Of a DNA stretch of 55,976 bases, positions 9,181 through 19,646 are shown in pieces (positions within the stretch are counted from its first letter, which is position 1; each line of letters begins with the position of its first letter). The DNA comes from Anaerovibrio lipolyticus (GTDB lineage Bacteria > Bacillota > Negativicutes > Selenomonadales > Selenomonadaceae), in assembly GCF_021531495.1 (NCBI RefSeq), contig NZ_JADYTY010000014.1, positions 1-55,976 of the forward strand, in the 5' to 3' direction. The notes below the pieces were generated by a model. That model ran no database searches. It worked only from the letters and a program-made list of their open reading frames with translations, and had not been told where the DNA came from. A program made the translations under genes and the position numbers.

Positions 9181-10626
9181 ATGGTAGAAAAACAGCTGGA
9201 AGAATTTTGGCAGGCTGCTTTGGTGGAGGTAGCCATCAATCTTGCTCCCGGAGCAATTGACAGATGGCTAAAGCCCCTGACGCCTGTGTCCTTTGAAAAT
9301 AATACTTTGACTCTTAGCACGGACAATTCGGTGATTGTCAAATTTTTTGAGGATAAATACAAGGATTTTACCCTTGATGCCTGCCGTGAAGCCTGCCATA
9401 AGCTGGATTTTATGCAGAATCTTGAGGGGGATATTAACATTCAGATTGAATATCATCCCGTAGAGACGCCACCTCCTCCAACTCATGTCCACCATGACGA
9501 GGTACATGAGGACAGTCCCCAGGGACATTTGGATTTTGATACTCCACAGCCAGAATTTACTGGCCGCTCGGAAACCTTTTCCAAGGTGGCTCCTGGAGAT
9601 GCATCATCCCTGAATCCAAAATATGTTTTTGACAATTTTGTTACTGGTAATTTTAACCGTATTGCCCATGCGGCAGCTCTGGCTGTAGCCAAGGAGCCAG
9701 GCAAAACCTACAATCCACTTTTTATGTATGGTGGCGTTGGCTTGGGCAAAACTCATTTGATGCATGCCATTGGCCATGAGGTTCTCAAAAACGATCCTAC
9801 CAAAAGAGTTCTTTATATTACCTGTGAAAAATTCACCAATGAGCTGATTAATGCCATTCGTGATAACTCCACTGAAGCTTTCCGTCAGAAATATCGCCAC
9901 ATTGATTTACTTATGGTAGATGATGTACAGTTTTTGACTAAAAAAATTCAGACACAGGAAGAATTCTTCCACACATTCAATGCCCTTTATCAATCCAACA
10001 AGGCCATTGTCCTGTCCTCAGATCGTCCACCTCATGAGATTCAAACCTTGGAGGAACGTCTCAAATCCCGTTTCGCCAGCGGACTTTTGGCAGATATTCA
10101 GGCGCCAGATTTGGAAACCCGTATCGCTATTCTAAAGAAAAAGGCTATGCTGGAGCATCTGGATGTACCTCAGGAGGCTTTGATTTATATTGCCGGCCGC
10201 ATTGATAACAATATTCGAGAGCTGGAGGGAGCCCTGACCAGAGTTGTTGCCTATGCTTCCTTAAACGGCAGCCGGATTACTACTGAACTGGTGGCAGAAT
10301 CTCTAAAAAATATTTTCCCTGATAATACTACCAAGGAAATCACCTTGGAAATAATCAGAGAAGTAGTTGTTACCCACTTCAAGATTAGCATTGAAGATTT
10401 GAATTCCGGTAAGCGCAATAAGAGTCTGGCCCTGCCACGACAGATTGCCATGTATCTCTGCCGAGAGCTGACAGATACTTCCCTGCCTCAGATTGGCGAA
10501 TTCTTTGGGGGCCGGGATCATACCACTGTCCTCCATGCCTATAAAAAAATAGCCAAGGACAGAACCTCCAATATTCAATTAGATAAAACCGTTCAGGAGC
10601 TTATTAAGAGCATCGAAAAGATGTAA
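9181..10626 (+). CDS. dnaA: Chromosomal replication initiator protein DnaA
   Basis: The 481-residue AAA+ ATPase opens oriC. Domain I (1-90) interacts with partner proteins; a Pro/His/Asp-rich linker spans about 91-145; domain III carries Walker A GGVGLGKTH (184-192) and Walker B LLMVDDVQF; and domain IV ends with the DNA-recognition signature GRDHTTVLHAYKKI. The length and order are normal. GTGAGG lies 10 bases before the ATG. DnaA boxes flank the gene on both sides, so its own product should bind its promoter and the downstream gap. Confidence 0.99.
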   Translation: MVEKQLEEFWQAALVEVAINLAPGAIDRWLKPLTPVSFENNTLTLSTDNSVIVKFFEDKYKDFTLDACREACHKLDFMQNLEGDINIQIEYHPVETPPPPTHVHHDEVHEDSPQGHLDFDTPQPEFTGRSETFSKVAPGDASSLNPKYVFDNFVTGNFNRIAHAAALAVAKEPGKTYNPLFMYGGVGLGKTHLMHAIGHEVLKNDPTKRVLYITCEKFTNELINAIRDNSTEAFRQKYRHIDLLMVDDVQFLTKKIQTQEEFFHTFNALYQSNKAIVLSSDRPPHEIQTLEERLKSRFASGLLADIQAPDLETRIAILKKKAMLEHLDVPQEALIYIAGRIDNNIRELEGALTRVVAYASLNGSRITTELVAESLKNIFPDNTTKEITLEIIREVVVTHFKISIEDLNSGKRNKSLALPRQIAMYLCRELTDTSLPQIGEFFGGRDHTTVLHAYKKIAKDRTSNIQLDKTVQELIKSIEKM

Positions 10627-10891
10627 GTTTCACTATCTACACAACCATGTGGATAACAGGTGATTTTTCCTGTATACGGATTGTGTATAAAATTAGGGGA
10701 AGGATTATCCTGTGCATAATGTGGATAACCTTCCCTCTTTTAATAAAATTCATTAACAGCTTATACACAAGAACCTTGTGATAACTATCAGTTTTAGCAT
10801 AGCTTATCCACTTTTCCACAGCCCCTACTAATACGGCTACTAAAACTTAAAAAAAATAAACGAGTAATAATAACTAAAGGATGTGCATATC
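10627..10891. other. Origin of replication, right part (DnaA boxes between dnaA and dnaN)
   Basis: The gap holds exact boxes TGTGGATAA at 10648-10656 and 10720-10728. Variants lie at 10682-10690 (TGTGTATAA), 10711-10719 (TGTGCATAA), 10761-10769 (TTATACACA), 10804-10812 (TTATCCACT) and 10812-10820 (TTTTCCACA). Together with the cluster upstream of dnaA this makes a bipartite origin. The unwinding element is probably the A/T tract near 10850-10862, which is inference. No gene is credible here. Confidence 0.85.
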
Positions 10892-11998
10892 ATGAAATTT
10901 AAATGTAAAAAAACCGATATAGTCCAGGCTTTATCCATTGTAATGAAGGCAGTATCTCCAAAGCCTCAAACTCCAATCCTCTCTGGTATCTACATTAAGG
11001 CAGAAAACAATCAGATTGTTCTTCAAGCTACAGATTATCAGCTGGGCATTATTTGCAATATCCCTGCAGAAGTGAATATTGCAGGAAGTGCAGTTCTTGC
11101 TGGACGGTATGCTCAGGAGATTATTCGTCGTCTGCCTGGTGAGGAAGTTGACATTGAATACAGCGCTGAGGAAAAGATGATTTACATCAAATCCAATCGT
11201 TCCCGTTTCTCCATTCTTAGTATGGAAGCAGAGGATTATCCTACTGTAACTAAATTTGAGGGACAGCACAATTTCCAGATTTCTGATGTTACCCTGAGGG
11301 ATTTGATTGTTTATACCAGCTTTGCCTGCTCTGCTGATGAAGCTCGTCCTGTATTTACTGGCTGTCTCATGGATTTGCAGGAGGAAAAGGTAACTATGGT
11401 AGCTACCAATACCCATCGTATGGCTATCAAATCTGACAGACTGGAGGATTTCCACGGCAATCAGAGAATGATTATTCCTGGCAAGCTGCTAAATGAGCTT
11501 TCCAAGGTATTGCAGTCCGATATGCCAAGAACTGTCAACATTAGCTGCAGCAATACCCAGATTTCCTTTGAGGTGGATAATGTTTATATTTCCTCTCGTC
11601 TTATTGATGGCAAATATCCTGATTATGCCAGAGCTGTGCCTTTGGATTTCAAGACTAATATAACCATGCAGACTGAGGAAATCAGAGGTATTATTGATCG
11701 CGTAGCTCTTATTTCCCGTACTAATGACTACAATGTAGTTACCTTGGAATTTTCCAATGGCATGGTAAAGATTTCCTCTATGAATCCAGAAATTGGTAAT
11801 GGTGAGGAATATGGTACAGCTGTAATTGATGGTGAGGACATTAGAATTGCCTTTAATGCAGATTATCTAAATGATGCCTTGAAGCTTATAAAGGAGCAGG
11901 AATTTACCCTGTCCATGAATGGTCCTCTTAGCTCTGCAGCTATTAGAACCGCCAGTGATCCATATTTCACCTATATTGTTACCCCTGTAAGAAGCTAA
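10892..11998 (+). CDS. dnaN: DNA polymerase III sliding clamp, beta subunit
   Basis: The 368-residue protein forms the ring that tethers polymerase to DNA and docks ligase, MutS and other partners. The three repeated clamp folds are present in order, with family stretches such as KAVSPKPQTPILSGIYI near the start and the C-terminal ending YIVTPVR. A GTG at 10883 is in frame, but AAAGGA lies only one base before it and 10 bases before the ATG at 10892, so the ATG is used. It heads the dnaN-yaaA-recF-dciA-remB-gyrB run. Confidence 0.98.
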   Translation: MKFKCKKTDIVQALSIVMKAVSPKPQTPILSGIYIKAENNQIVLQATDYQLGIICNIPAEVNIAGSAVLAGRYAQEIIRRLPGEEVDIEYSAEEKMIYIKSNRSRFSILSMEAEDYPTVTKFEGQHNFQISDVTLRDLIVYTSFACSADEARPVFTGCLMDLQEEKVTMVATNTHRMAIKSDRLEDFHGNQRMIIPGKLLNELSKVLQSDMPRTVNISCSNTQISFEVDNVYISSRLIDGKYPDYARAVPLDFKTNITMQTEEIRGIIDRVALISRTNDYNVVTLEFSNGMVKISSMNPEIGNGEEYGTAVIDGEDIRIAFNADYLNDALKLIKEQEFTLSMNGPLSSAAIRTASDPYFTYIVTPVRS

Positions 11999-12016
11999 AG
12001 GCTAAGGAGAAAGTTT

Positions 12017-12244
12017 ATGGAAAAGATTACAATTCATACAGAAAATATTCAGTTGGATCAGCTGTTAAAATGGGCCGGTATTGTGGAATCCGGCGGTCAG
12101 GTGAAGCTGATGTTGGAAGACGAAATCATCAAGGTAAATGGCAATATTGAAACAGCTCGCCGCCGTCGTCTCCATGAGGGGGATATTGTAGAAATAGAAG
12201 GTATAGGCTCCTGGCAGGTAGCTGTAGAGCAGAGCGAGGCATAA
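12017..12244 (+). CDS. yaaA: S4-domain RNA-binding protein YaaA
   Basis: The 75-residue protein consists almost wholly of an S4 RNA-binding fold (LDQLLKWAGIVESGGQVKLML, followed by IIKVNGNIETARRRRLHEGD). In Firmicutes this gene always sits between dnaN and recF and is thought to act on ribosomal RNA or assembly; its exact job is not settled. AAGGAG precedes the ATG. Spacing to recF is 3 bases, so it is translated with it. Confidence 0.93.
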   Translation: MEKITIHTENIQLDQLLKWAGIVESGGQVKLMLEDEIIKVNGNIETARRRRLHEGDIVEIEGIGSWQVAVEQSEA

Positions 12245-12247
12245 ATT

Positions 12248-13363
12248 ATGAGGGTGAACAGCCTGAAGCTGGTGAACTATCGAAACTATCAGGAACTGGA
12301 GCTGGCTTTTCAGCCAGCTCTTAACATCTTTATAGGTTGTAACGCCCAAGGCAAGACTAATATTCTGGAGGCTGTGTATTATGCAGCCTGCGGCAGTTCT
12401 TTTCGTGGCAATAGTGATGGGGAGCTGATTAAATGGAATGCTGACGGTGGCAGTATTTCCCTTGGATTCAGCCGGCTGGAGGTAGCAAATCAGCTGGATT
12501 TTGCCTTTCGTCGGGACAAGCGCCGGACTATTGTTTATAATGGACAGAAAATTCCTTTGCGGGAGCTTATAGGAGCCTTTAATGTGGTGCTTTTTGCCCC
12601 AGATGATTTACTTTTAATAAAGGGAGCTCCCGCTGGGCGACGAAAATTCCTGGATATGGAGATTTCTCAAGCTAGTCCTGCCTATTATCGTGAGCTTATT
12701 ACCTATAACAGATTGTTGCAGCAGCGCAATTCTCTTTTAAAGGAAATTCGTGAGGGAAAAAGCAAGGCTGGTATGCTGGAATTTTGGAATCCCCAGCTGG
12801 CAGCCAGTGCTGCCAAAATAACCGCCAAACGATTGGAAGCAGTGCAAAAATTCAATATGCTGGCTAATTTGATGCAGCGTCGGATTTCTGGCAATGAGGA
12901 AAATCTCAGCCTTAGCTATCAGATTAAGGGCATGGAAAATGGCCAGCTAGCGGAAAATATGGAAATATGGTATAATGAAATGCTACATGGTTTAAATAAC
13001 GAGGAAATTTATCGAGGAGTTACCTGTGTAGGTCCCCATAGAGATGATATTATTGTTTCCGTTAATGGCATAAATCTGAAAAGCTTTGGCTCTCAGGGAC
13101 AACAGCGTACTGCTGTATTATCCATGAAGCTTTCAGAGCTGGAGTTTATTCGTTCCGAAACGGGAGAGTATCCGGTTCTTCTGCTGGATGATGTGATGAG
13201 TGAGCTGGATGCTGGCAGGCGGCAGCAGCTTTTGAACTTTATTGAGCGGGAAGGAATCCAGACTTTGATAACGGCTACAGACGAAGCATATTTTCAGCAG
13301 GCCCCTCTCAAAACCTATTTCCAGGTGGAGGCAGGCCAGGTCAAGGTAGTAAATAAGGTGTGA
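12248..13363 (+). CDS. recF: DNA replication and repair protein RecF
   Basis: RecF is an SMC-like ATPase that helps load RecA at gapped DNA with RecO and RecR. The 371-residue protein has Walker A in GCNAQGKTNILEA near residues 31-43, an ABC-type signature region (SFGSQGQQRTAVLSMKLSEL) and Walker B with D-loop LLLDDVMSELD. Length is typical. It starts 3 bases after yaaA and ends 4 bases before the DciA gene, so all three are one unit. Confidence 0.98.
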   Translation: MRVNSLKLVNYRNYQELELAFQPALNIFIGCNAQGKTNILEAVYYAACGSSFRGNSDGELIKWNADGGSISLGFSRLEVANQLDFAFRRDKRRTIVYNGQKIPLRELIGAFNVVLFAPDDLLLIKGAPAGRRKFLDMEISQASPAYYRELITYNRLLQQRNSLLKEIREGKSKAGMLEFWNPQLAASAAKITAKRLEAVQKFNMLANLMQRRISGNEENLSLSYQIKGMENGQLAENMEIWYNEMLHGLNNEEIYRGVTCVGPHRDDIIVSVNGINLKSFGSQGQQRTAVLSMKLSELEFIRSETGEYPVLLLDDVMSELDAGRRQQLLNFIEREGIQTLITATDEAYFQQAPLKTYFQVEAGQVKVVNKV

Positions 13364-13367
13364 TAGA

Positions 13368-14297
13368 ATGGCTGAATCCAATTCCCGCAGTAATGGCCTG
13401 TTGGAACGGGTAGGAAATATCTTTCCTGAAATGCTGAAAAGCATGAAGTTGGGCAATGAATTTAAGCGGCGCATGGTTATTTATAATTGGCAGGAGATTG
13501 TAGGCAGGGATATTGCTGCCCATGCCAAGCCAGTAAAGCTGGAATTTAAGAGGCTGTTTATTCGTACTACTCATCCTGCCTGGGCGGAGCAGTTGAAATA
13601 TATGGAGTACCAGCTTAAGGCCAAAATAAATAAATATGCTGGTGAGAAGCTTGTACAGGAGCTGGTTTTTACCAATTTACAGCCACCACAGGTTCAGGCT
13701 GTTGCTCATGTAGAGTCTAAAAAGCCGGATGTGGGCAGGGAGCTGCAAAAAATCAGGCTATCTCAGCAGGAGCTGGCGGAGCTGCACAGAGATTGCAGTC
13801 ATGTAGCAAACAAGGATCTAGCTGCCAGCTTTGAAAAGCTGGGGCAGAACTTCCTTCGTTTGAGAAAATATCGCCAGCAAATCGGCTGGCAGCTGTGCCA
13901 GCAGGAAAATTGCCAATCTCAGTGTCCACCGGGAGAAAAATATTGTCAAAGCTGTCAGAGAAAGCTGCGTCAGGCCAGAGAACTGCGGTTGCAGAAGCTG
14001 CTTTATGATATGCCCTGGTGTAAATATGGTGATATTATTCAGGAAGAAAACTGTACGGAGCAGGAATTTAAGGCTATCCGCAGCAATCTTATTCAGCGGT
14101 TGGCAGCCAGAGTAAGCTATGGTGATACCACCAGTGTGGATGCTATTACCTTGGTTATGCTTTATCGCTCCATTCCACCGGAACAGCTAAATGAGCAGGT
14201 TATTCAAAAGACCTTGTATGCCCTGCGCTATGATTTGCGCTATGTGCCAGGTATGACAGGGAAGAAGGATAAGCAGCCAAAGGAGAAGGAAAAGTGA
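13368..14297 (+). CDS. dciA: DciA-like (DUF721) protein with Cys-rich C-terminal extension
   Basis: Residues about 10-105 match the DUF721/DciA fold (WQEIVGRDIAAHAKPVKLEF, then HPAWAEQLKYM). DciA helps load the replicative helicase DnaB in bacteria lacking DnaC/DnaI. The protein is 309 residues, about twice the usual DciA length. The extra part contains a cysteine cluster (C177, C182, C186, C193, C196; spacing C-x4-C-x3-C-x6-C-x2-C) that looks able to bind zinc, followed by a charged helical region of about 100 residues. The start lies 4 bases after recF and the stop overlaps the GTG of the next gene. Helicase loading is inferred from family and neighbourhood; the extension's role is unknown. 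Confidence 0.85.
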   Translation: MAESNSRSNGLLERVGNIFPEMLKSMKLGNEFKRRMVIYNWQEIVGRDIAAHAKPVKLEFKRLFIRTTHPAWAEQLKYMEYQLKAKINKYAGEKLVQELVFTNLQPPQVQAVAHVESKKPDVGRELQKIRLSQQELAELHRDCSHVANKDLAASFEKLGQNFLRLRKYRQQIGWQLCQQENCQSQCPPGEKYCQSCQRKLRQARELRLQKLLYDMPWCKYGDIIQEENCTEQEFKAIRSNLIQRLAARVSYGDTTSVDAITLVMLYRSIPPEQLNEQVIQKTLYALRYDLRYVPGMTGKKDKQPKEKEK

Positions 14298-14575
14298 TAC
14301 CTGTATTTATTGGCGGCAATATGTCCATAGACAGCAATACTCTTGTGGGGATTGTTGACTATAGCTATTTTGCTCAGGGAGAAAATAAAGTACTTCTGGA
14401 AAAGCTGGCTCAGGAAAAAAGATTGGTAAATCTGGCAGCAGAAAGCAGTCCAAGAGCCTTGGTAATTACTACAGATAAGGCCTATATTTCGGCCATTGCC
14501 CCTTTAACTTTAAAAAAACGTACAGATCGTATGGGTAAGGGAATATATGAATTTTATAGTGTGGAGGAAAGCTAG
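14294..14575 (+). CDS. remB: DUF370 protein, RemB/YaaB-like regulator
   Basis: The 93-residue protein starts at GTG 14294, whose TGA overlaps the DciA stop; AAGGAG lies upstream. The N-terminal IPVFIGGNMSIDSNTLVGIVDY and the later ALVITTDKAYISAIAPLTLKKR match the DUF370 fold of RemA/RemB, small beta-rich DNA-binding proteins that control biofilm and other genes in Bacillus. The position between recF and gyrB is exactly that of B. subtilis remB. Its targets in this organism are unknown. Confidence 0.85.
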   Translation: MIPVFIGGNMSIDSNTLVGIVDYSYFAQGENKVLLEKLAQEKRLVNLAAESSPRALVITTDKAYISAIAPLTLKKRTDRMGKGIYEFYSVEES

Positions 14576-16642
<2,067 letters not shown>

Positions 16643-16760
16643 GTTTTAACATATTGCTGTTTTGTTTTAGAAAACTTTGATTTTTAGACTTTTTTCAGAA
16701 ATCAATGGTATATTTAAAGCATGGGTAGTTAGAAGTTGAAATTTAAGGAGAAATGATATT

Positions 16761-17627
16761 ATGAACACGCTAAAGACTACTGTTCTCATGGCTTTGCTTA
16801 TGGGTATTATGATAGCCGTAGGCGGAGCTTTCGGAGGCCGCGGGGGAGCTATGCTGATGCTGATTATATCCCTGGGCTTCAATTTTGTAACCTACTGGTT
16901 TAGTGACAGCATTGTGCTGAAGATGTATGATGCCAGAGAGGTAGATGGAAATAGTGCACCGGAGCTGTATGGCTTGGTAGAAAGACTGGCAGCCAATGCA
17001 GAGCTGCCTATGCCAAGGGTATATATTGTTAACAGTGGTGCCCCTAATGCTTTTGCAACAGGACGTAATCCATCCCATGCAGCTGTGGCTGTTACCACTG
17101 GTTTGATGAATACCCTGGATTATGAGGAAATCGGCGGTGTACTGGCTCATGAGCTTTCTCATGTAAAGCATCGGGATACTCTTATTTCCTGTGTGGCTGC
17201 TGCTATGGCAGGTGTTATTTCTACCATTGCTAATATTGCTCAGTGGGCGGCTATCTTTGGTGTAGGTCGTTCTGATGATGATGATAATGGCGGCTTCCTG
17301 GGCATGATTGTGACCATTGTTATTGCCCCTATTGCTGCGGCCTTGATTCAGATGGCTATATCCCGTTCCAGAGAATATGATGCAGATAAGGCTGGCGGCC
17401 AAATCTGTGGTAATCCAAATGCCTTGGCTAATGCCTTGGAAAAGATAGAGTATTATTCCCTGCACGGTCCAACCTTGGCAAATAGTACCACTTCTACGGC
17501 TCATATGTGCATTATCAATCCTTTGGCTGGCAGCAAGCAGACTTTTATAAATCTGTTTAGCACTCATCCACCAACACAGGAGAGAATTGCCAGACTGCGG
17601 CAGCAGGCCCTGGCTATGGGAAAATAA
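16761..17627 (+). CDS. htpX: Zinc metalloprotease HtpX
   Basis: HtpX is an inner-membrane, zinc-dependent M48 protease that degrades damaged membrane proteins. Two N-terminal hydrophobic segments (residues 5-20 and 29-47) precede the catalytic motif HELSH (130-134); the third zinc ligand is probably the Glu in SREYDADKAG. Two more hydrophobic segments lie between them. The 288-residue length is typical. AAGGAG precedes the ATG. It is a separate unit after gyrB, and its stop codon falls inside an AAAAT repeat tract. Confidence 0.96.
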   Translation: MNTLKTTVLMALLMGIMIAVGGAFGGRGGAMLMLIISLGFNFVTYWFSDSIVLKMYDAREVDGNSAPELYGLVERLAANAELPMPRVYIVNSGAPNAFATGRNPSHAAVAVTTGLMNTLDYEEIGGVLAHELSHVKHRDTLISCVAAAMAGVISTIANIAQWAAIFGVGRSDDDDNGGFLGMIVTIVIAPIAAALIQMAISRSREYDADKAGGQICGNPNALANALEKIEYYSLHGPTLANSTTSTAHMCIINPLAGSKQTFINLFSTHPPTQERIARLRQQALAMGK

Positions 17628-17650
17628 AATAAAATAAAATAAAATAAAAT
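17621..17650. repeat. AAAAT microsatellite (six copies)
   Basis: Six tandem copies of AAAAT run from 17621 to 17650 and merge into the A tract of the following terminator. The htpX stop codon lies in the first copies, so changes in copy number would alter only the 3' UTR. Confidence 0.9.
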
Positions 17651-17682
17651 AAAAAACTGGAAGCGACGGCTTCCAGTTTTTT
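17651..17682. terminator. Bidirectional terminator between htpX and the P-loop kinase gene
   Basis: AAAAA precedes stem ACTGGAAGC (17656-17664), loop GACG, then GCTTCCAGT (17669-17677) followed by TTTTT. The A tract on one side and T tract on the other let it stop both convergent genes. Confidence 0.85.
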
Positions 17683-17691
17683 GATGGATTT

Positions 17692-18282
17692 TTACTTTTT
17701 AGATATATAGTTTAGCTTCTGAATGGTTTCTGCGGTAGCATTCACTGACAGTCCCATAATCGCCATAAGTTGATTAAAGGCAGTATCGATATCAGTGGTG
17801 TTCTTGATAATATAATCTGCGGATTTCCAGAAATTAAATTCGTTGTTGGATTCTGCATATTCAAGATGGTATTTCATATCTGTATTGTTAAGACCTAGAC
17901 GCAGCATTCTATCCACAAGACTGACATAATCTGTCATAAGGTACACAGTTTTGAGATTTGCAGTCATGAGTTTAGCCAGCTGCTTGACACCATTTTGATC
18001 AAGAAGGGTTACACTGACTCGGTTGCTCTTGATGGAATCCAGCATATCCTGTTTTTTTATGCCGTAATAATCTCCCTTATAAGCTACCTTGACCATCCAA
18101 TCCCCTTGGGCAAAGGCAGATTTACTAACAAAGTTAACCAGCCGCTTGTCTTTTTTTAGGCGCATAGCATCACTGGTGCTATAAACGGGAATATAATGAA
18201 CACCTAAGTCCATGAGTTTGGAAATCAAAGTATTTTTGCCGGAAGCATATGGTCCTACCAATGCAAATATTTGGTTTGCCAT
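17692..18282 (-). CDS. Guanylate kinase-like P-loop NTPase
   Basis: The 196-residue protein opens with MANQIFALVGPYASGKNTLI, a Walker A loop (GPYASGKNT) at residues 9-17 like those of guanylate kinase-type nucleotide kinases, followed by VHYIPVYSTS, similar to the nucleotide-binding part of that fold. Downstream sequence is too diverged to name a substrate. The ATG at 18282 is used since AGGTG lies 6-7 bases upstream; an in-frame GTG at 18291 overlaps that ribosome site. The gene stands alone, convergent with htpX. Upstream on the same strand lies a promoter with a structured, terminated leader (18370-18519) that may control it. Confidence 0.65.
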   Translation of the reverse strand: MANQIFALVGPYASGKNTLISKLMDLGVHYIPVYSTSDAMRLKKDKRLVNFVSKSAFAQGDWMVKVAYKGDYYGIKKQDMLDSIKSNRVSVTLLDQNGVKQLAKLMTANLKTVYLMTDYVSLVDRMLRLGLNNTDMKYHLEYAESNNEFNFWKSADYIIKNTTDIDTAFNQLMAIMGLSVNATAETIQKLNYISKK

Positions 18283-18369
18283 AGGAATCACCTGCCTTAC
18301 ATAAATTTACGTTGCAAAGTATATATTTTATTTTAACACAGATTGAGGTAAATTTGAACAGAAAAAATT

Positions 18370-18484
18370 TGAAATACAAAAGGAGCGACAACCGATCGTC
18401 GCTCCTTTTGCATCAACCTCATCTGCCACCTGTACAAAACTCAGGAGAGTATGTACAACGCGTTGTCCCCACAACGCTTCACCC
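18370..18484 (-). ncRNA. Candidate structured RNA or attenuated leader
   Basis: A promoter at 18491-18519 would start a minus-strand RNA near 18484. Reading down it there are three hairpins in series: GCGTTGT/ACAACGC with a GGGG loop (18477-18460); GTACA-ACTC / GAGT-TGTAC with a TCCT loop (about 18454-18430); and a 13-bp terminator stem CAAAAGGAGCGAC / GTCGCTCCTTTTG (18410-18377). No ORF with a ribosome site lies within. It is either a free ~110-nt small RNA or a leader whose terminator controls the P-loop gene about 95 bases further on. CTCC-TGAG-TTTTG in hairpin 2 could pair with CAAAAGGAG of the terminator, giving a possible antiterminator. I match it to no known RNA class. Confidence 0.45.
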
Positions 18485-18490
18485 AAAATT

Positions 18491-18519
18491 ATGTTATCAT
18501 ATTTTTTACATTTGTGCAA
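18491..18519 (-). promoter_or_regulatory. Promoter of the 18.4 kb RNA/leader
   Basis: On the minus strand: TTGCAC (18519-18514), 17-base spacer, TAACAT (18496-18491). Confidence 0.55.
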
Positions 18520-18715
18520 GTTGTTTTTGTATATAAATATAGATAATTTTTTGTCATTTTTGTGACAATTACAAATAGTGCAATTGGTTACAGCAGATAT
18601 AGCAGATAAAATAGGTATATATATATATAATTTTAAATTTTTTTGTGCAGGTAAAAGGATATTTTTACTTTATAGCGAATATAAAAAAGCATAATAATTT
18701 TTGGAGGGATTTGTC

Positions 18716-19621
18716 ATGATTCACGGCATTATTGATATAGGCTCTAATACAATTCGCATGGCCATATATGATATTAAGGGACAGCAAATAGATTTTTTGA
18801 TGAAGAAAAAACATATGGTAGGTCTGGCCGCATATCTGGAAAATAATGTCATGAGTCAGGCAGGCATTGACAAGGTATGTGAGGTACTTTTTGAATTCAA
18901 GGCTTTTTTGGAGATTTTTCATATTACCAATGTTGATGCCTTTACTACAGCTGCTTTGCGCAATTGCAAAAACAGCCAGGAGGCAGTGGCAGAGATTATC
19001 CGCCGTACAGGAATACATGTGGAGGTTATTTCTGGGGATATGGAGGCCCAATATGATTTTGTAGGAGCTGTTCACAGTATTAAGGAGCAGGATGGAGTGT
19101 TGGCAGATATTGGGGGGGCTAGTACAGAGCTGGTAGCCTTTCAAAATGGTCAGATTGTAGATAAAATAAGCCTGCCTATGGGTTCCTTGGATTTTCGTAC
19201 CAAGTATTGCAGCTCTGTATTGCCTAATGAATTTGAGGTTAGGCTTATGGAGAAACAGGCTAAGAAAATTCTGGCAGGGGCGGAGGCTTTTGCTTCTATT
19301 AGGTGTAGAATGTTGCTGGGCATTGGGGGTACCTTTAAGGGGACTTGCGCTCTTTATAATGGCATTTATAATTGTGAAAGAAAAAATTTGGTTATGGAAG
19401 CAGGGGCTTTAGAGAAAATGATACAGCATTTTTCTCAGTTGGAGGAGATTGGCTATGAGGATGCTGTGTTGCTGATGAAGCAGGTACCTGATAGAATTAA
19501 TACTATAGTGCCAGGCATGGTTATTGCCAAGGTTTTGACAGAGCATTTTCAGTGTCAGCAGATTACCTACAGTGATTCCGGGGTAAGAGAGGGATTTATT
19601 TATACTCATTTGGTTAAATGA
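18716..19621 (+). CDS. Ppx/GppA family phosphatase (exopolyphosphatase-like)
   Basis: The 301-residue protein begins with IHGIIDIGSNTIRMAIYDI, the first phosphate loop of the Ppx/GppA sugar-kinase-like fold, and has the second loop DIGGASTEL near residue 132 and GIGGTFKG further on. Family members release phosphate from polyphosphate or convert pppGpp to ppGpp. The short length covers only the two catalytic domains, as in the GppA/Ppx1-like short forms. The ATG at 18716 is used (GGAGG 8 bases upstream) rather than the TTG at 18701. Flavodoxin follows 25 bases later. Substrate choice cannot be read from sequence. Confidence 0.85.
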   Translation: MIHGIIDIGSNTIRMAIYDIKGQQIDFLMKKKHMVGLAAYLENNVMSQAGIDKVCEVLFEFKAFLEIFHITNVDAFTTAALRNCKNSQEAVAEIIRRTGIHVEVISGDMEAQYDFVGAVHSIKEQDGVLADIGGASTELVAFQNGQIVDKISLPMGSLDFRTKYCSSVLPNEFEVRLMEKQAKKILAGAEAFASIRCRMLLGIGGTFKGTCALYNGIYNCERKNLVMEAGALEKMIQHFSQLEEIGYEDAVLLMKQVPDRINTIVPGMVIAKVLTEHFQCQQITYSDSGVREGFIYTHLVK

Positions 19622-19646
19622 AGGTATAGAATTTAGGAGGAAGAAT

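Noticed and set aside
10637-10819. 60-residue minus-strand ORF between dnaA and dnaN
   Set aside because: It is made almost wholly of DnaA-box sequence and lacks a ribosome site.
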